Positions 47,240-56,696 of a DNA stretch of 64,000 bases are shown here, one piece after another. The notes below the pieces were generated by a model. That model saw only the letters and a list, made by a program, of their open reading frames with translations, ran no database searches and was not told the DNA's origin. This DNA is from Lota lota (Eukaryota; Chordata; Actinopteri; Gadiformes; Lotidae), in the NCBI GenBank assembly GCA_026745465.1, contig JACYXH010000134.1, forward strand, positions 62,001 to 126,000, written 5' to 3'. Position 1 is the first letter of the stretch. Every line of letters begins with the position of its first letter. The position numbers and the translations under genes were made by a program.

Positions 47240-48968
47240 GCGGGAAAACCGCTGCAGAGAGCGGACCCACAGCTTGCTCGCTCGCCGTGCCCACGGCTAA
47301 CAGCTCCGACGTCTTCCCACAGTCATCAGACTGTAGAGCGGAGGTTGGGGGGGCAAAGTCGGGGTCTGGAAGACTGTAGCACGAAGCCGCATAGACGGCC
47401 TCGTGCGACGAGTCTTCAACCCGCTCATGAAGCGCACGGGGACGCCGCATGGAAGCGGACGACCCCCTGGCTATACTACACTGCCTAGCCGCCGCCCCAC
47501 AGCCACTAGGCTGAGAGGGAGGGAGAGGCTGAGGGGAACAGGAATGCACGACAGGCGCAGGGCGCGGTCGGCTTAAAGGGCACAGCTCCTTAAAGATGTA
47601 CTGCCGTTCGGTCGAACGGGCTTTCAATTCTTTATTGGGGAAGGAAAAAGACGTGGGTCGGTCCCACGTGGGCGCCAGCTTCCGTGCTTTCTGCCCCTTC
47701 GTTGCCTGGCGCTGCTGCGGAGGCGGCGTCGGCGCTGGAGGCGGCGGTGTGGCCCGTTGAGGACGTGGTCGACCCCGCTTCCTGCTGGCCCGACTGCTCC
47801 CGCTGGCCTGGTAGGAGGAGCCCGTGAGAATCGGCCCGAACCGGGAACGATTTTCACGGACGGACTGGAGGTGGGCGAGAACCTCCGCGAACCGAGGTCC
47901 AAAGAGTCCGTCCGCGGCCAACGGACCCTGGATAAGGCCCGCCCTTTCTCTGTCAGGGACAGAGGAGAAGGACAGCCACATGGCTCGATGACCCATGGTC
48001 GCCCACGCCATCTGATGTCCGGCAGTAACCGCCACTGGCTGGCAAAGCTGGAGGACAGCGCCGGAGAATCTAGCGACCTTCTCCACGTCGCTCTGCCCGA
48101 ACGAATCCTTGCCAACTGTCATGGCCGACAGGGCAGAGGAAACCAGGGCAATGTTGTTCACGGCCGCCGCTGCTTGTGAGGCGCAGACAAAGGATCTGTC
48201 CCACAAGGCAGCGAGCTGCTTGAGAAGCCGGTCGGGGGGCAGCGGCTTCTCGTTCGGACGCCATCCGGCGCCCGGACATAGGAGCGCTGCCAGAGGAGGC
48301 TCCAGGCGAGGTATCCCCCTCGCCTGTGTGGCGGACCACCCCTCCACCCTGGTGAAATCGGTGAACGCCTTCACCGGGGCCTTAAGGGAGGACGGGTCCA
48401 CAGCCGCCGCGGTAAGATACCGCTGAACGGGTGGGAACAGAGGGCATATAGTAGGCCGTCTGGTCGACGAAGGAGGCCTAAAATAGTCCCCCTGCATGTC
48501 GTCCAGTTCCGGGGAGGGCGGCGGAGGTGGCATAGCGATGCCCTTGATGGCCGCTGCCTCGCCCATGATATCGCCGAACAGGTCGGCGAAACGATGCGGC
48601 TTCTCCGGGGGCAAAACCCCTGAAGGCCTTGAGGAAGTCCCCGACGCGGAGTCCACATCGAGGTCGTAGTCCTCGTCTTCCCCCGGTGTCGCCACGGCGT
48701 CGAAGATATCGATGGCGTCCGCTAGCTCCACCGACGGGGAAAAAAACAGGTGCCTCGAGAGGAGAACCTCTTGAGGTAGGGTGGTACAGGCGGCGCAGGA
48801 GCCGGAGCCTGAAAAGGCTGCCATGGCGTGCTCCGCACTGAGGCAACGAAAACACATGACGTGCCCGTCGTCCCGAGCAAGGATCGCCGGGCAAGAGGAG
48901 CAGAGAGGCCCTGAAAAGGGCCGTACCTCCGCAGATGCCGCCGCGCCGCTGCTGCATGAAGTCATCAT
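47163..48968 (-). CDS. DIRS ORF1 (gag-like)
   Basis: 601 codons from ATG 48968 (MMTSCSSGAAASAEV), just inside the right inverted repeat. It has a cysteine-rich N-terminus (CSSC, CFRCLSAEH, CAAC) that could bind zinc, an acidic stretch, and a proline/arginine-rich C-terminal part. Its position as first ORF matches the gag-like gene of DIRS elements. No catalytic motif seen. Confidence 0.65.
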   Translation of the reverse strand: MMTSCSSGAAASAEVRPFSGPLCSSCPAILARDDGHVMCFRCLSAEHAMAAFSGSGSCAACTTLPQEVLLSRHLFFSPSVELADAIDIFDAVATPGEDEDYDLDVDSASGTSSRPSGVLPPEKPHRFADLFGDIMGEAAAIKGIAMPPPPPSPELDDMQGDYFRPPSSTRRPTICPLFPPVQRYLTAAAVDPSSLKAPVKAFTDFTRVEGWSATQARGIPRLEPPLAALLCPGAGWRPNEKPLPPDRLLKQLAALWDRSFVCASQAAAAVNNIALVSSALSAMTVGKDSFGQSDVEKVARFSGAVLQLCQPVAVTAGHQMAWATMGHRAMWLSFSSVPDRERAGLIQGPLAADGLFGPRFAEVLAHLQSVRENRSRFGPILTGSSYQASGSSRASRKRGRPRPQRATPPPPAPTPPPQQRQATKGQKARKLAPTWDRPTSFSFPNKELKARSTERQYIFKELCPLSRPRPAPVVHSCSPQPLPPSQPSGCGAAARQCSIARGSSASMRRPRALHERVEDSSHEAVYAASCYSLPDPDFAPPTSALQSDDCGKTSELLAVGTASEQAVGPLSAAVFPLAGAPSPPFRGTPPLVHTQCEGGRG

Positions 48969-48980
48969 GTTTTGTTGGTA

Positions 48981-49155
48981 CAAATGCTGAAAGAAAAAAG
49001 AGGACGAACGCAGCTGTGCGCCGCGTTATATACACGGTGCCGTGGGAAGTGTGGGCTGTGCCCACGTTGATTAGTGCATTGCTGAAAATTTTCAGTGCAC
49101 GCGAGTGCACGCACGGGACAATCCCATAAGGCGAAGCCTAGACGGCGTAGCCTAC
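48981..49155. repeat. DIRS inverted terminal repeat, right
   Basis: Reverse complement of 43332-43510. Lies upstream of ORF1, so it should contain the promoter; TTATATACACGG near 49026-49037 is the candidate TATA region. Confidence 0.88.
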
Positions 49156-49169
49156 ATAAAATAGAACGA

Positions 49170-49492
49170 AGGACAGGTCAGGAGGACCAGGCAAGATCCT
49201 GGGCTCCAAAACACCGGGGAGACTGGGCGGAACGCAGACAATGGGAGAGGCAGGAAGGACTCCAGGAAACAACACGGCCGGATCCCCAATCGATCTGGGG
49301 GTTATGGGTCTGAAGCCATGGGAAACCGAGGACTAACGGAATAACGGGGCAGTCAATTATGTGGAAGGATATGGATTCGTGATGAATATCGGAAATCAAA
49401 AGATTGACTGGAACTGTCCGACGCTCCAAACGGGCTAGGGGTTTACCATTTAGGGCCTGGGCCTCGATTGGAGAGTCGAGAGGAATGGTGTT
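49170..49492 (-). pseudogene. Old gypsy pol: protease end and linker
   Basis: In minus sense it reads ERRTVPVNLLISD, LGFPWLQTHNPQIDW and on to PDLSFV-type linker, collinear with residues about 90-190 of the pol of the complete element. It joins 43297 across the DIRS insertion without loss of bases and 55406 across the Gmr1-like insertion. Confidence 0.8.
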
Positions 49493-50168
49493 TGTGACGA
49501 AGTGATCGTCACATGTTGTACCATTGGTACAGCGCTACGAAGCGCCACGGCATGGAAGCCGACAGACTAGTTTTAACAGCTTATGGACATTTGCGCACGT
49601 TATGTTATTTCTGTATTTCCTGTCTGTCTGTAAAACCACATCACTCATACTCACCACAGTTCTCCTGCATTAAGGGCAAGTTTGCATTCACTTCCGCAAT
49701 ATATGTCACGGGATCGCGCTGGGTCAGGCCATCGCGGTAAATGGTGAGGGGTATTTTTAGGTATTCTTAAAATACCTATTATATGTGTGGGTAAAATATA
49801 TGGATTAAGTTGTGCTGTGTTTGTATTAGGTTTAGGATAATAATATACTTTTGTTTTGGTATTATGGCTGGTTAAAATTGATGTGAGGGTTTAATTGATT
49901 TATAATCACTTGGTTTAGCTTAGAGGTGGAGCTAACCAACTGCTACTGCTATATAAGCCTGGATGGCTTCATTGTATGGGGGGAGAGACGGTTGGTGATG
50001 GTTGCGAGAGCCATCATTGATGTAGGTCACGCTTTACATTTATTTATGTTTTATCTTAGTTCCTGTCTGTGTTCTTGTTTGTTATGTAGTTTGTAATAAA
50101 TATCTCCATTTGAACTTCAACGTGTGGCTTAACCTCAATTGGACCAAAAGGCACATTACCCTACGACA
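49493..50168 (+). repeat. 5' LTR of the Gmr1-like element
   Basis: TGTGACGAAG...CTACGACA. GTGACGA and TCGTCAC near its start are inverted repeats. TATATAAG (49950-49957) is a good TATA box and AATAAA lies near 50096. A TTTGGTGGCAGTGG primer-site candidate follows directly. Confidence 0.9.
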
Positions 50169-50214
50169 TTTGGTGGCAGTGGTTTTCGGGACCAGTAGCC
50201 AATGAGGGAGGAGC

Positions 50215-51504
50215 ATGCGTCGAAGAAAGCAGCAGGATTGCAGCCTGGAAAAAGGTGCAGAAGGCGGGGCTATTGAAGAGTCGGAAGTCACGGAACTGAG
50301 AGCCATGTTTTGTGACTTCATGCGGACTCAAAAGGAGAAGGACGTGGCACAAAGAGAGTTCGAGAAGAACCAGGAGGAGCGGTGGCGTTATGTGGGCCAC
50401 CAGTTAAAAAAAATTGAAGCGGGAGCTACTAAGGACAGGAGCGGACGCATGGAAGCGGCAGCCCCAGTCTCAGCAGCTCCAACAGCAGACCCAGCGGTGA
50501 TGGTCCGGGAGACGGCGGCGGACCCGGCGGTGTTCCCAGCAGCGATGGTCCAGGAGCCGGCGGCGGTTCGTGTGATGACCCCAGCGGCAGTGGATCCGGG
50601 TCCTGGAGGAGCAGCGCAGCATCCAGGTTACGCCGAAGTGGTGGCAGAGCCAGGTCCACCAAGGATCCAGCAGGGCCAGCTGTCTGGCTGGAGAGGCCCT
50701 AAAATGCAGCGCTTCTTGGAAGAAGAGAACATTGAACACTTTCTGACGGCATTTGAACGCATGGCTACAGTGAGCCAGTGTCCCATGGCAGAGTGGGCAA
50801 TCTACTTGGTCCCTCTTTTAACGGGAAAAGCTAGAGCGGCCTACATAGCCATGGACATGGAGGACACTTTATGCTATCAAAAGGTCAAAGCAGCCATTTT
50901 GGCTAAGTATGAAATTAACAGTGAGACCTATAGACTGAAGTTCCGAGCAATGGAGGTCTTACCAGAAGAGACCCCCAGAGAGGTTTTCACAAGGCTAAAT
51001 GAGCTCTATGAGAAGTGGGTTTCTCCAAAGACTCACACAAAGGAGCAGATCGGTGAGAAGATCGTGTTGGAGCAGTTCCTCCGGATGGTCAACACGGATG
51101 TTCAGCTGTGGATCCGGGAACATAACCCCAGCACAGCTCAAGAGGCAGTACTCCTCGCTGACTCCTTCATCACAGCGCGTCGACACTTCAGATCCTACCA
51201 GATAGGAGGGGATCAACCACCAAGCTCATCTCCATGGGGTAGGTCTGAGGGTGGTCAGGCGAGTGGTCAAGGCAGACAGTATGTGAACTATCCCAGGAAC
51301 CCAGTTAGATCAGTTGGTCATCCCAGAGATGTTGGTCCCATAAGCAATCCATTAACACCCAGTGGTAGCCCTAGACCAGCAAAAGAACCCCTAGTGTGTT
51401 ATCACTGTGGCCAGCCTGGGCACATTAAGCCTAAGTGTCCCCTGATAAAGCCTAAAAGCACATATGTGTGTGGTATAGATAGGCAGGGTCCAGAGCACCA
51501 GTAG
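50215..51504 (+). CDS. Gag of the Gmr1-like element
   Basis: 429 codons from ATG 50215 (MRRRKQQDCSLEKG). A glutamate/lysine-rich N-terminus and alanine/proline-rich linker are followed by a capsid-like region (FLTAFERMATVSQC, AEWAIYLVPLLTGKARAAY, ETPREVFTRLNELYEKW). A CCHC zinc knuckle, CYHCGQPGHIKPKC, starts at about residue 395. It ends at TAG 51502-51504, after which the same frame stays open as pol. Confidence 0.88.
   Translation: MRRRKQQDCSLEKGAEGGAIEESEVTELRAMFCDFMRTQKEKDVAQREFEKNQEERWRYVGHQLKKIEAGATKDRSGRMEAAAPVSAAPTADPAVMVRETAADPAVFPAAMVQEPAAVRVMTPAAVDPGPGGAAQHPGYAEVVAEPGPPRIQQGQLSGWRGPKMQRFLEEENIEHFLTAFERMATVSQCPMAEWAIYLVPLLTGKARAAYIAMDMEDTLCYQKVKAAILAKYEINSETYRLKFRAMEVLPEETPREVFTRLNELYEKWVSPKTHTKEQIGEKIVLEQFLRMVNTDVQLWIREHNPSTAQEAVLLADSFITARRHFRSYQIGGDQPPSSSPWGRSEGGQASGQGRQYVNYPRNPVRSVGHPRDVGPISNPLTPSGSPRPAKEPLVCYHCGQPGHIKPKCPLIKPKSTYVCGIDRQGPEHQ
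51502..51504 (+). promoter_or_regulatory. In-frame TAG between gag and pol (putative readthrough stop)
   Basis: Context CAC CAG TAG GAG TCG. Gag and pol share one frame and pol has no ATG near its start, so pol synthesis probably needs occasional decoding of this TAG, as in gammaretroviruses. Confidence 0.5.
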
Positions 51505-54500
51505 GAGTCGTTGGTTTGGGTGGGAATCAGGGGGAAAAGGGTGCAGGCTATGATTGACACAGGGAGCAATCAGACATTAGTCAAAGCACACCTAATTCCC
51601 AAATCGGAGATAAGGCACGAATACACAGTCATCACACGTTGCGTCCATGGTCACAATAAAACATATCCAACAGCAGACATTTACCTGGAGGTTGAGGGAC
51701 AAGAGTACCTGGTTACTGTTGGGGTGTTGGAGGACTTGCCATACCCCGTGGTATTGGGGAAAGACATGCCAGGGCTAGTGCAACTTTTGAAAATAGAGAA
51801 AGCATGTCACATGGTGGTTACTCGGGCACAGGCACCAAGGGACAGTACGTGGGATGAGTTGCCATTTTCTCACCCCACTAAACAAGTAAAGACAAGGAGC
51901 CAGAGAAGGAGGGACAGGTTTCAAGGGACCCCAGTGCACGAGACAGTTCCCATACCTTCACTGGAGAATAGCAAGCAGGTCACAATCCCAGCAGACATCA
52001 GGGAATTACAGAGAGCCGATGTCACCCTTACTTCCTTCTACAAGGACTTGTTAGAGGATGGTGGTGGTAATGCGGAAGGGCCCAAGTTTAGGCTTAGGCA
52101 AGGCATACTGTACCGCCACGGGAAAGAGGGGGAGCAGCTGGTTGTGCCAAGGGATCTCAGGGAAAAGGTGCTAGAGTTAGGGCACTCTAGTCCATGGGCA
52201 GGTCACCTAGGCCAGAACAAATCATGGGAAAGAGTTGCAGGGAGGTTTTATTGGCCAAACATGTATGTTCAGCTGATACAGTACTGCAAGTCTTGTCCCC
52301 AGTGTCAGCTGACAGCACCGGGAAAGAAGGGTAACAGGGCACCTTTAATACCTTTGCCCATTATAGATGTACCATTTAGCAGAATAGCCATGGACATTGT
52401 GGGGCCTTTAGAGCGTAGTCGTAGAGGAAACCGCTACATCTTGGTTATCTCTGACTATGCTACCAGGTACCCCGAGGCATTTCCGCTTAGGAATGTGAAG
52501 GCCAGGCAGGTAGCTAATGCGCTTCTCCAGCTGTTAACCAGGGTAGGGATCCCGAGAGAGGTACTGACAGACCAGGGCACAAACTTTACTTCAAAGTTTC
52601 TCAGGCAGGTCTATCAGTATTTAGGGATCAAGGCTATTAAGACCACGCCTTACCACCCTCAGACAGACGGGCTTGTGGAGCGCCTCAACCAGACCCTGAA
52701 GTCTATGCTGCGGAAGTTTGTGTTGGACACAGGTGCAGACTGGGACGAGTGGCTACCATACCTGCTGTTTGCCTACCGAGAGGTTCCTCAGTCATCCACG
52801 GGCTTCTCACCTTTCGAGTTGCTCTACGGGAGGAAGGTGAGAGGTCCACTGGATGTGCTGAAGGAGGCCTGGGAAGGAGACCAGCCAGAAAAGCAGGTGA
52901 ACATTTTGTCCTACATTTTAAAAATGAGGGACAAGATGGAGACATTGACAGAGGAAGTGCAGCAAAATCTCAAAGCTGCACAAGCCACCCAGAAGAGGTG
53001 GTATGACAAGTCTTCGAGAGATCGTTCTTTCAAGCCGGGGCAGCAGGTTCTCCTGTTGTTGCCGACATGTGAGAGCAGTCTATTGGCCAAGTGGCAGGGA
53101 CCATATGTGGTTCGCCAAAAGACTGGGCCGGTGACGTACGAGGTCATCATGCCAGAGAGGAGGAAGCAGACGCAGACGTTCCACATCAACCTGCTGAAGG
53201 AGTGGGTTCCCCGTGAGGAGCCTGCGGTCGTGCTGTTTGCCAGGAGGGTCGTGGAGGAAGACGAGGGAGATGAGCAGTTTTTCCCTACAACTGACGGTTC
53301 TGGAGTCCAGGTAGACATGCACCACCTCTCGGTTACCCAGCAGGAGGCGCTGGCTAGCTGTTGTCCGGTGGGGCTGTTTGCTGAGACTCCTGGCCTCACA
53401 CAGCTGGCTCAACACCACGTAACCCTGAAGGAACCAGGACCGATCAGGGTCCCGAGCTACAGGATTCCAGCGCAGATGGTTCCAAAGCTCAAGAAGGAGC
53501 TAGAAACAATGAAAGAGATGGGGATCATCGAACCATCTCACAGTGAGTGGTCATGTCCCATTGTTATTGTGCCCAAAAAGGACGGTACTCTGCGTTTTTG
53601 CAATGACTTTAGAAAGTTGAACACCATTTCAACTTTCGACCCTTACCCTATGCCCAGAGTGGATGATCTTCTGGACAGGTTGGGCTGTGCCAGATATCTG
53701 ACCACCTTGGACCTGTGTAAGGGGTACTGGCAAGTTCCTCTGTCAGAGGAGACAAAACCCCTGACAGCATTTAGAACACCGTTTGGATTTTACCAATATA
53801 CGGTGATGCCATTTGGTCTGAAGGGGGCGCCCGCAACGTTTCAGCGCCTCATGGATGGGGTGTTGGAAGGTGCTTGGGATTACGCAGGGGCGTACCTGGA
53901 CGATATCATAGTCTTTAGCGAGACTTGGGAGGATCATCTGGTCCACGTCCAAGACATTCTCCAGCGAATCAAGGATGCTGGCCTGACCATGAATCCCTCC
54001 AAGTGCTCCTTTGCCCAGTCACAGGTGGAGTACCTGGGATTTGTCATCGGAGGTGGGTCAGTGAGGCCACAGGTGGGGAAGGTGAGTGCCCTCACTGATA
54101 CCCCAGTCCCAAAAACTAAATCCCAGGTGAGGTCTTTCCTGGGGATGGTTGGGTGGTACAGACGGTTTATCCCTAACTGCTCTAGTAGGGCAGCCGTCTT
54201 AACCGAATTGACTGAGAAAGACAGTCCAAACAAGGTCAAGTGGACTGCTCAGTGTCAGCTTGCCTTTGAGGACTTGACGAATTGTCTTTGCAGTGATCCA
54301 GTATTGCAACAGCCAGACTTTGATCTCCCTTTTACGGTGCAGACAGATGCCTCTGGTGTGGGGCTTGGGGCTGTTCTGTTACAGGGGGAGGAGAGTTGCT
54401 GGAAACCGATCATGTTTCTAAGCAGGAAGTTGTTTCCCGGAGAGTGCAGGTACTCCACTGTGGAGAAGGAGTGCCTTGCCCTCAAGTGGGCCCTAGACTC

Positions 54501-54711
54501 TCTGCGCTACTACCTGATGGGGAAGAGCTTCACCGTGGAGACCGATCACAGGGCCTTGCAGTGGCTCCACAAAATGAAAGACTCCAACGACCGCATTACA
54601 CGGTGGTATTTGGCCCTTCAGCCATACAACTTCGTGGTGAAGTACAGACCGGGGGCGCAGAATGTGACTGCCGATTACCTGTCTCGTGTTTTCGAGGACG
54701 AAAATATTTGA
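51505..54711 (+). CDS. Pol of the Gmr1-like element (PR-IN-RT-RH)
   Basis: About 1068 codons, open from the TAG to TGA 54709-54711. Protease IDTGSNQT lies near the start. Integrase follows, with a zinc-binding region (GHSSPWAGHLG, CKSCPQC) and catalytic AMDIVGPL (about 294), LTDQGTNF and VERLNQTLK. Reverse transcriptase comes after it (VPKKDGTLRFCNDFRKLN, MPFGLKGAP, YLDD about 796), then RNase H (TDASGVGLGAVL about 945, TDHRALQW). No chromodomain follows. All catalytic residues are present and there is no internal stop, so the enzyme may be functional. Confidence 0.9.
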   Translation, partial: ESLVWVGIRGKRVQAMIDTGSNQTLVKAHLIPKSEIRHEYTVITRCVHGHNKTYPTADIYLEVEGQEYLVTVGVLEDLPYPVVLGKDMPGLVQLLKIEKACHMVVTRAQAPRDSTWDELPFSHPTKQVKTRSQRRRDRFQGTPVHETVPIPSLENSKQVTIPADIRELQRADVTLTSFYKDLLEDGGGNAEGPKFRLRQGILYRHGKEGEQLVVPRDLREKVLELGHSSPWAGHLGQNKSWERVAGRFYWPNMYVQLIQYCKSCPQCQLTAPGKKGNRAPLIPLPIIDVPFSRIAMDIVGPLERSRRGNRYILVISDYATRYPEAFPLRNVKARQVANALLQLLTRVGIPREVLTDQGTNFTSKFLRQVYQYLGIKAIKTTPYHPQTDGLVERLNQTLKSMLRKFVLDTGADWDEWLPYLLFAYREVPQSSTGFSPFELLYGRKVRGPLDVLKEAWEGDQPEKQVNILSYILKMRDKMETLTEEVQQNLKAAQATQKRWYDKSSRDRSFKPGQQVLLLLPTCESSLLAKWQGPYVVRQKTGPVTYEVIMPERRKQTQTFHINLLKEWVPREEPAVVLFARRVVEEDEGDEQFFPTTDGSGVQVDMHHLSVTQQEALASCCPVGLFAETPGLTQLAQHHVTLKEPGPIRVPSYRIPAQMVPKLKKELETMKEMGIIEPSHSEWSCPIVIVPKKDGTLRFCNDFRKLNTISTFDPYPMPRVDDLLDRLGCARYLTTLDLCKGYWQVPLSEETKPLTAFRTPFGFYQYTVMPFGLKGAPATFQRLMDGVLEGAWDYAGAYLDDIIVFSETWEDHLVHVQDILQRIKDAGLTMNPSKCSFAQSQVEYLGFVIGGGSVRPQVGKVSALTDTPVPKTKSQVRSFLGMVGWYRRFIPNCSSRAAVLTELTEKDSPNKVKWTAQCQLAFEDLTNCLCSDPVLQQPDFDLPFTVQTDASGVGLGAVLLQGEESCWKPIMFLSRKLFPGECRYSTVEKECLALKWALDSLRYYLMGKSFTVETDHRALQWLHKMKDSNDRITRWYLALQPYNFVVKYRPGAQNVTADYLSRVFEDENI

Positions 54712-54724
54712 AGGAGGGGGGTAA

Positions 54725-55400
54725 TGTGACGAAGTGATCGTCACATGTTGTACCATTGGTACAGCACTACGAAGCGCCACGGCATGGAAGCCGACAGACT
54801 AGTTTTAACAGCATATGGAGATTTGCGCACGTTATGTTATTTCTGTATTTCCTGTCTGTCTGTAAAACCACATCACTCATACTCACCACAGTTCTCCTGC
54901 ATTAAGGGCAAGTTTGCATTCACTTCCGCAATATATGTCACGGGATCGCGCTGGGTCAGGCCATCGCGGTAAATGGTGAGGGGTATTTTTAGGTATTCTT
55001 AAAATACCTATTATATGTGTGGGTAAAATATATGGATTAAGTTGTGCTGTGTTTGTATTAGGTTTAGGATAATAATATACTTTTGTTTTGGTATTATGGC
55101 TGGTTAAAATTGATGTGAGGGTTTAATTGATTTATAATCACTTGGTTTAGCTTAGAGGTGGAGCTAACCAACTGCTACTGCTATTTAAGCCTAGATGGCT
55201 TCATTGTATGGGGGGAGAGACGGTTGGTGATGGTTGCGAGAGCCATCATTGATGTAGGTCACGCTTTACATTTATTTATGTGTTATCTTAGTTCCTGTCT
55301 GTGTTCTTGTTTGTTCTGTAGTTTGTAATAAATATCTCCATTTGAACTTCAACGTGTGGCTTAACCTCAATTGGACCAAAAGGCACATTACCCTACGACA
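54725..55400 (+). repeat. 3' LTR of the Gmr1-like element
   Basis: 676 bp. Its TATA box has become TATTTAAG near 55182. Around seven substitutions separate it from the 5' LTR, so the insertion is older than the 28983 element. Confidence 0.9.
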
Positions 55401-55405
55401 GTGTT

Positions 55406-56016
55406 TATCCCTAATTGGTGAACTAACTCCCGGTCTATGAAGGACTCATCCTCTCCTGAGTCCAGTAGAGCAGAAAGTGGAAGGGACTGGTCTTGCCACA
55501 AGAGGGCAGCATCGAGCAAGGGGCGAGGAGCCGAGGGATTTAATGCACGACTCACCAGTACCCCCAGGGTTGCTTGGGAGTTACCTCTCTTTACTGGGTG
55601 TGTGGGACAGGCCAACAGGAAATGGCCTGGTAGGCCACAGTAAATACAGCTCCCGGACCGGACTCTGCGCTCCCTCTCTTCTGGGGTGAGGCGAGCTCGT
55701 CCAAGCTGCGTGGGCTCTGGGTCTGGTTGAGGCGTTGGCTCGTGCCGGAGTGAAAAGGGCCGAGGTGGTGAAGGCGGCTGAGAAGCAGGGAAGAGAGAGA
55801 GACGAGCGCGTGGGGGGACGAGGTAACAAACTCAGAGAGTATTGACAACAAACTGGCGCCGGCTGCTTGTTGAACGGGGAAGAAGTAGGGTGCGTTGATT
55901 GGAGACCGGAGTGTAGAACGGAGTGCACGAGGGAAATTGATGACGGGACTGTAAACAAAAGCACATGGTGTAGTGGCAGCCGGCGCAGCTAGGTGGAGGC
56001 AGAGGATGGCGTAACA
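55406..56016 (-). pseudogene. Old gypsy gag end, protease start and truncated 5' LTR
   Basis: In minus sense the LTR remainder (56016-55813) runs straight into the end of gag (basic region, then zinc knuckle CIYCGLPGHFLLAC) and the protease start (LDSGEDESFIDRELVHQLGI). Most of gag, the primer site and part of the LTR are deleted. The protease continues at 49492. Confidence 0.8.
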
Positions 56017-56021
56017 GAAAC

Positions 56022-56696
56022 GGCTGATGATGACAGACGATATTGAACCGATTGAATAATAATAACATTGATAATTTGTTTTCATCCTCATGTCGAGGCA
56101 GGCAGGGGTCAGGTGATCGGCATCGTAATACAAAGGGTCAGGCAGGAATCGTAGTCGGGGTATCAAAGCAAGGCATGGGTATCCAGTACTGGTACACAAG
56201 AGCTCAGAAATGCAGGTCAGTAAAAACAAGACTTCGCAGGGAACTGAGGGGAGTGCTGGCATTTAACCATTGGAGTATGTGTGAAACAGGTGAAGGGAAT
56301 GACCTTGAGTGATGGGATAATGCTGTGCAGGTGTATGAGAACTGTTGTCCATGGTGGTGGGCTGGGTGAGTGTACCTAGTACTCTGGTGACTGGGATTTG
56401 TGGTGCTGTCCATGGTGCTGCACTGGTTGTGTCATAATAGCATAATCATTTGTTACTTTTTGTCTGCTTTTCAGAGCATTCATGAGAGCGAGAGGCTGTA
56501 TGGTGTCCAGGTGGACAGCCAACACTGTGCCTGTTGAGACTTCTAGCTCACTCGGGAAAAGAAAAATATAAATAGAATAAAAAGAGAAGCAAATGGGTCT
56601 GTGTTCAATTAAATGGAAAACGAGTGATTTCTTTAAGTTTCTTAGATGTTAATATGTTACGTTATGTGCGCATGCGCAGCTTCACTAGACTTAAAT
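56022..56696. other. Gap with a probable LTR scrap
   Basis: About 56090-56430 has the look of a gypsy LTR end (AGGCAGGGGTCAGG, TGCTGTCCATGG) but no partner in the window. A TTTTCAG acceptor-like site at 56473 precedes a 20-codon open stretch (SIHESERLYGVQVDSQHCAC) that I cannot place. Confidence 0.4.
56667..56678. promoter_or_regulatory. NRF-1-type palindrome upstream of a short first exon
   Basis: TGCGCATGCGCA is a perfect NRF-1 consensus, 19 bp before ATG 56697. An RFX-like half-site (ATAGCAAC, near 57070) and a second TGCGCATGC lie about 400 bp downstream. Suggests a genuine, TATA-less promoter. Confidence 0.5.

Larger units (their letters stand above)
43298..49164 (-). mobile_element. 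DIRS-like tyrosine-recombinase retrotransposon
   Basis: Inserted in the pol of the old gypsy element. It has inverted terminal repeats (about 43332-43510 and 48981-49155) instead of direct LTRs, an internal complementary region (43528-43627) matching both ends, and minus-strand frames for a gag-like protein, an RT/RNase H and a tyrosine recombinase, the diagnostic DIRS order. GAACGA is present at both junctions (43293-43298, 49164-49169) and no longer duplication is seen. This copy is defective: a frameshift in the recombinase and a small insertion after RNase H. Confidence 0.9.
49488..55405 (+). mobile_element. Gmr1-like Ty3/gypsy element (integrase before RT)
   Basis: Flanked by GTGTT duplications (49488-49492, 55401-55405); the element is 49493-55400. 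LTRs of 676 bp (49493-50168, 54725-55400) differ at about seven positions. Gag and pol lie in one frame separated by a single TAG. Domain order is protease-integrase-RT-RNase H, the order known for Gmr1 from Atlantic cod and its relatives. AGGAGGGGGGTAA before the 3' LTR is the polypurine tract. Confidence 0.92.
39897..56021 (-). mobile_element. Old gypsy element, host of two nested insertions
   Basis: GAAAC duplications (39897-39901, 56017-56021) bracket 39902-56016. Coding sense is minus. Left LTR 39902-40448 (547 bp); the right LTR keeps only about 55813-56016, joined by a deletion to the end of gag. Pol is spread over 55615-55406, 49492-49170 and 43297-40450. It has lost its reading frame in several places. 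At the reverse transcriptase active site the YLDD codons are replaced by TAC TAA and a frameshift near 42727. Related to the 28983 element, but long dead. Confidence 0.88.

Noticed and set aside
47163-49155. Possibility that the minus-strand frames at 44-49 kb belong to a virus or host gene
   Set aside because: RT, tyrosine recombinase, inverted ends and internal complementary region together identify a DIRS-like element.
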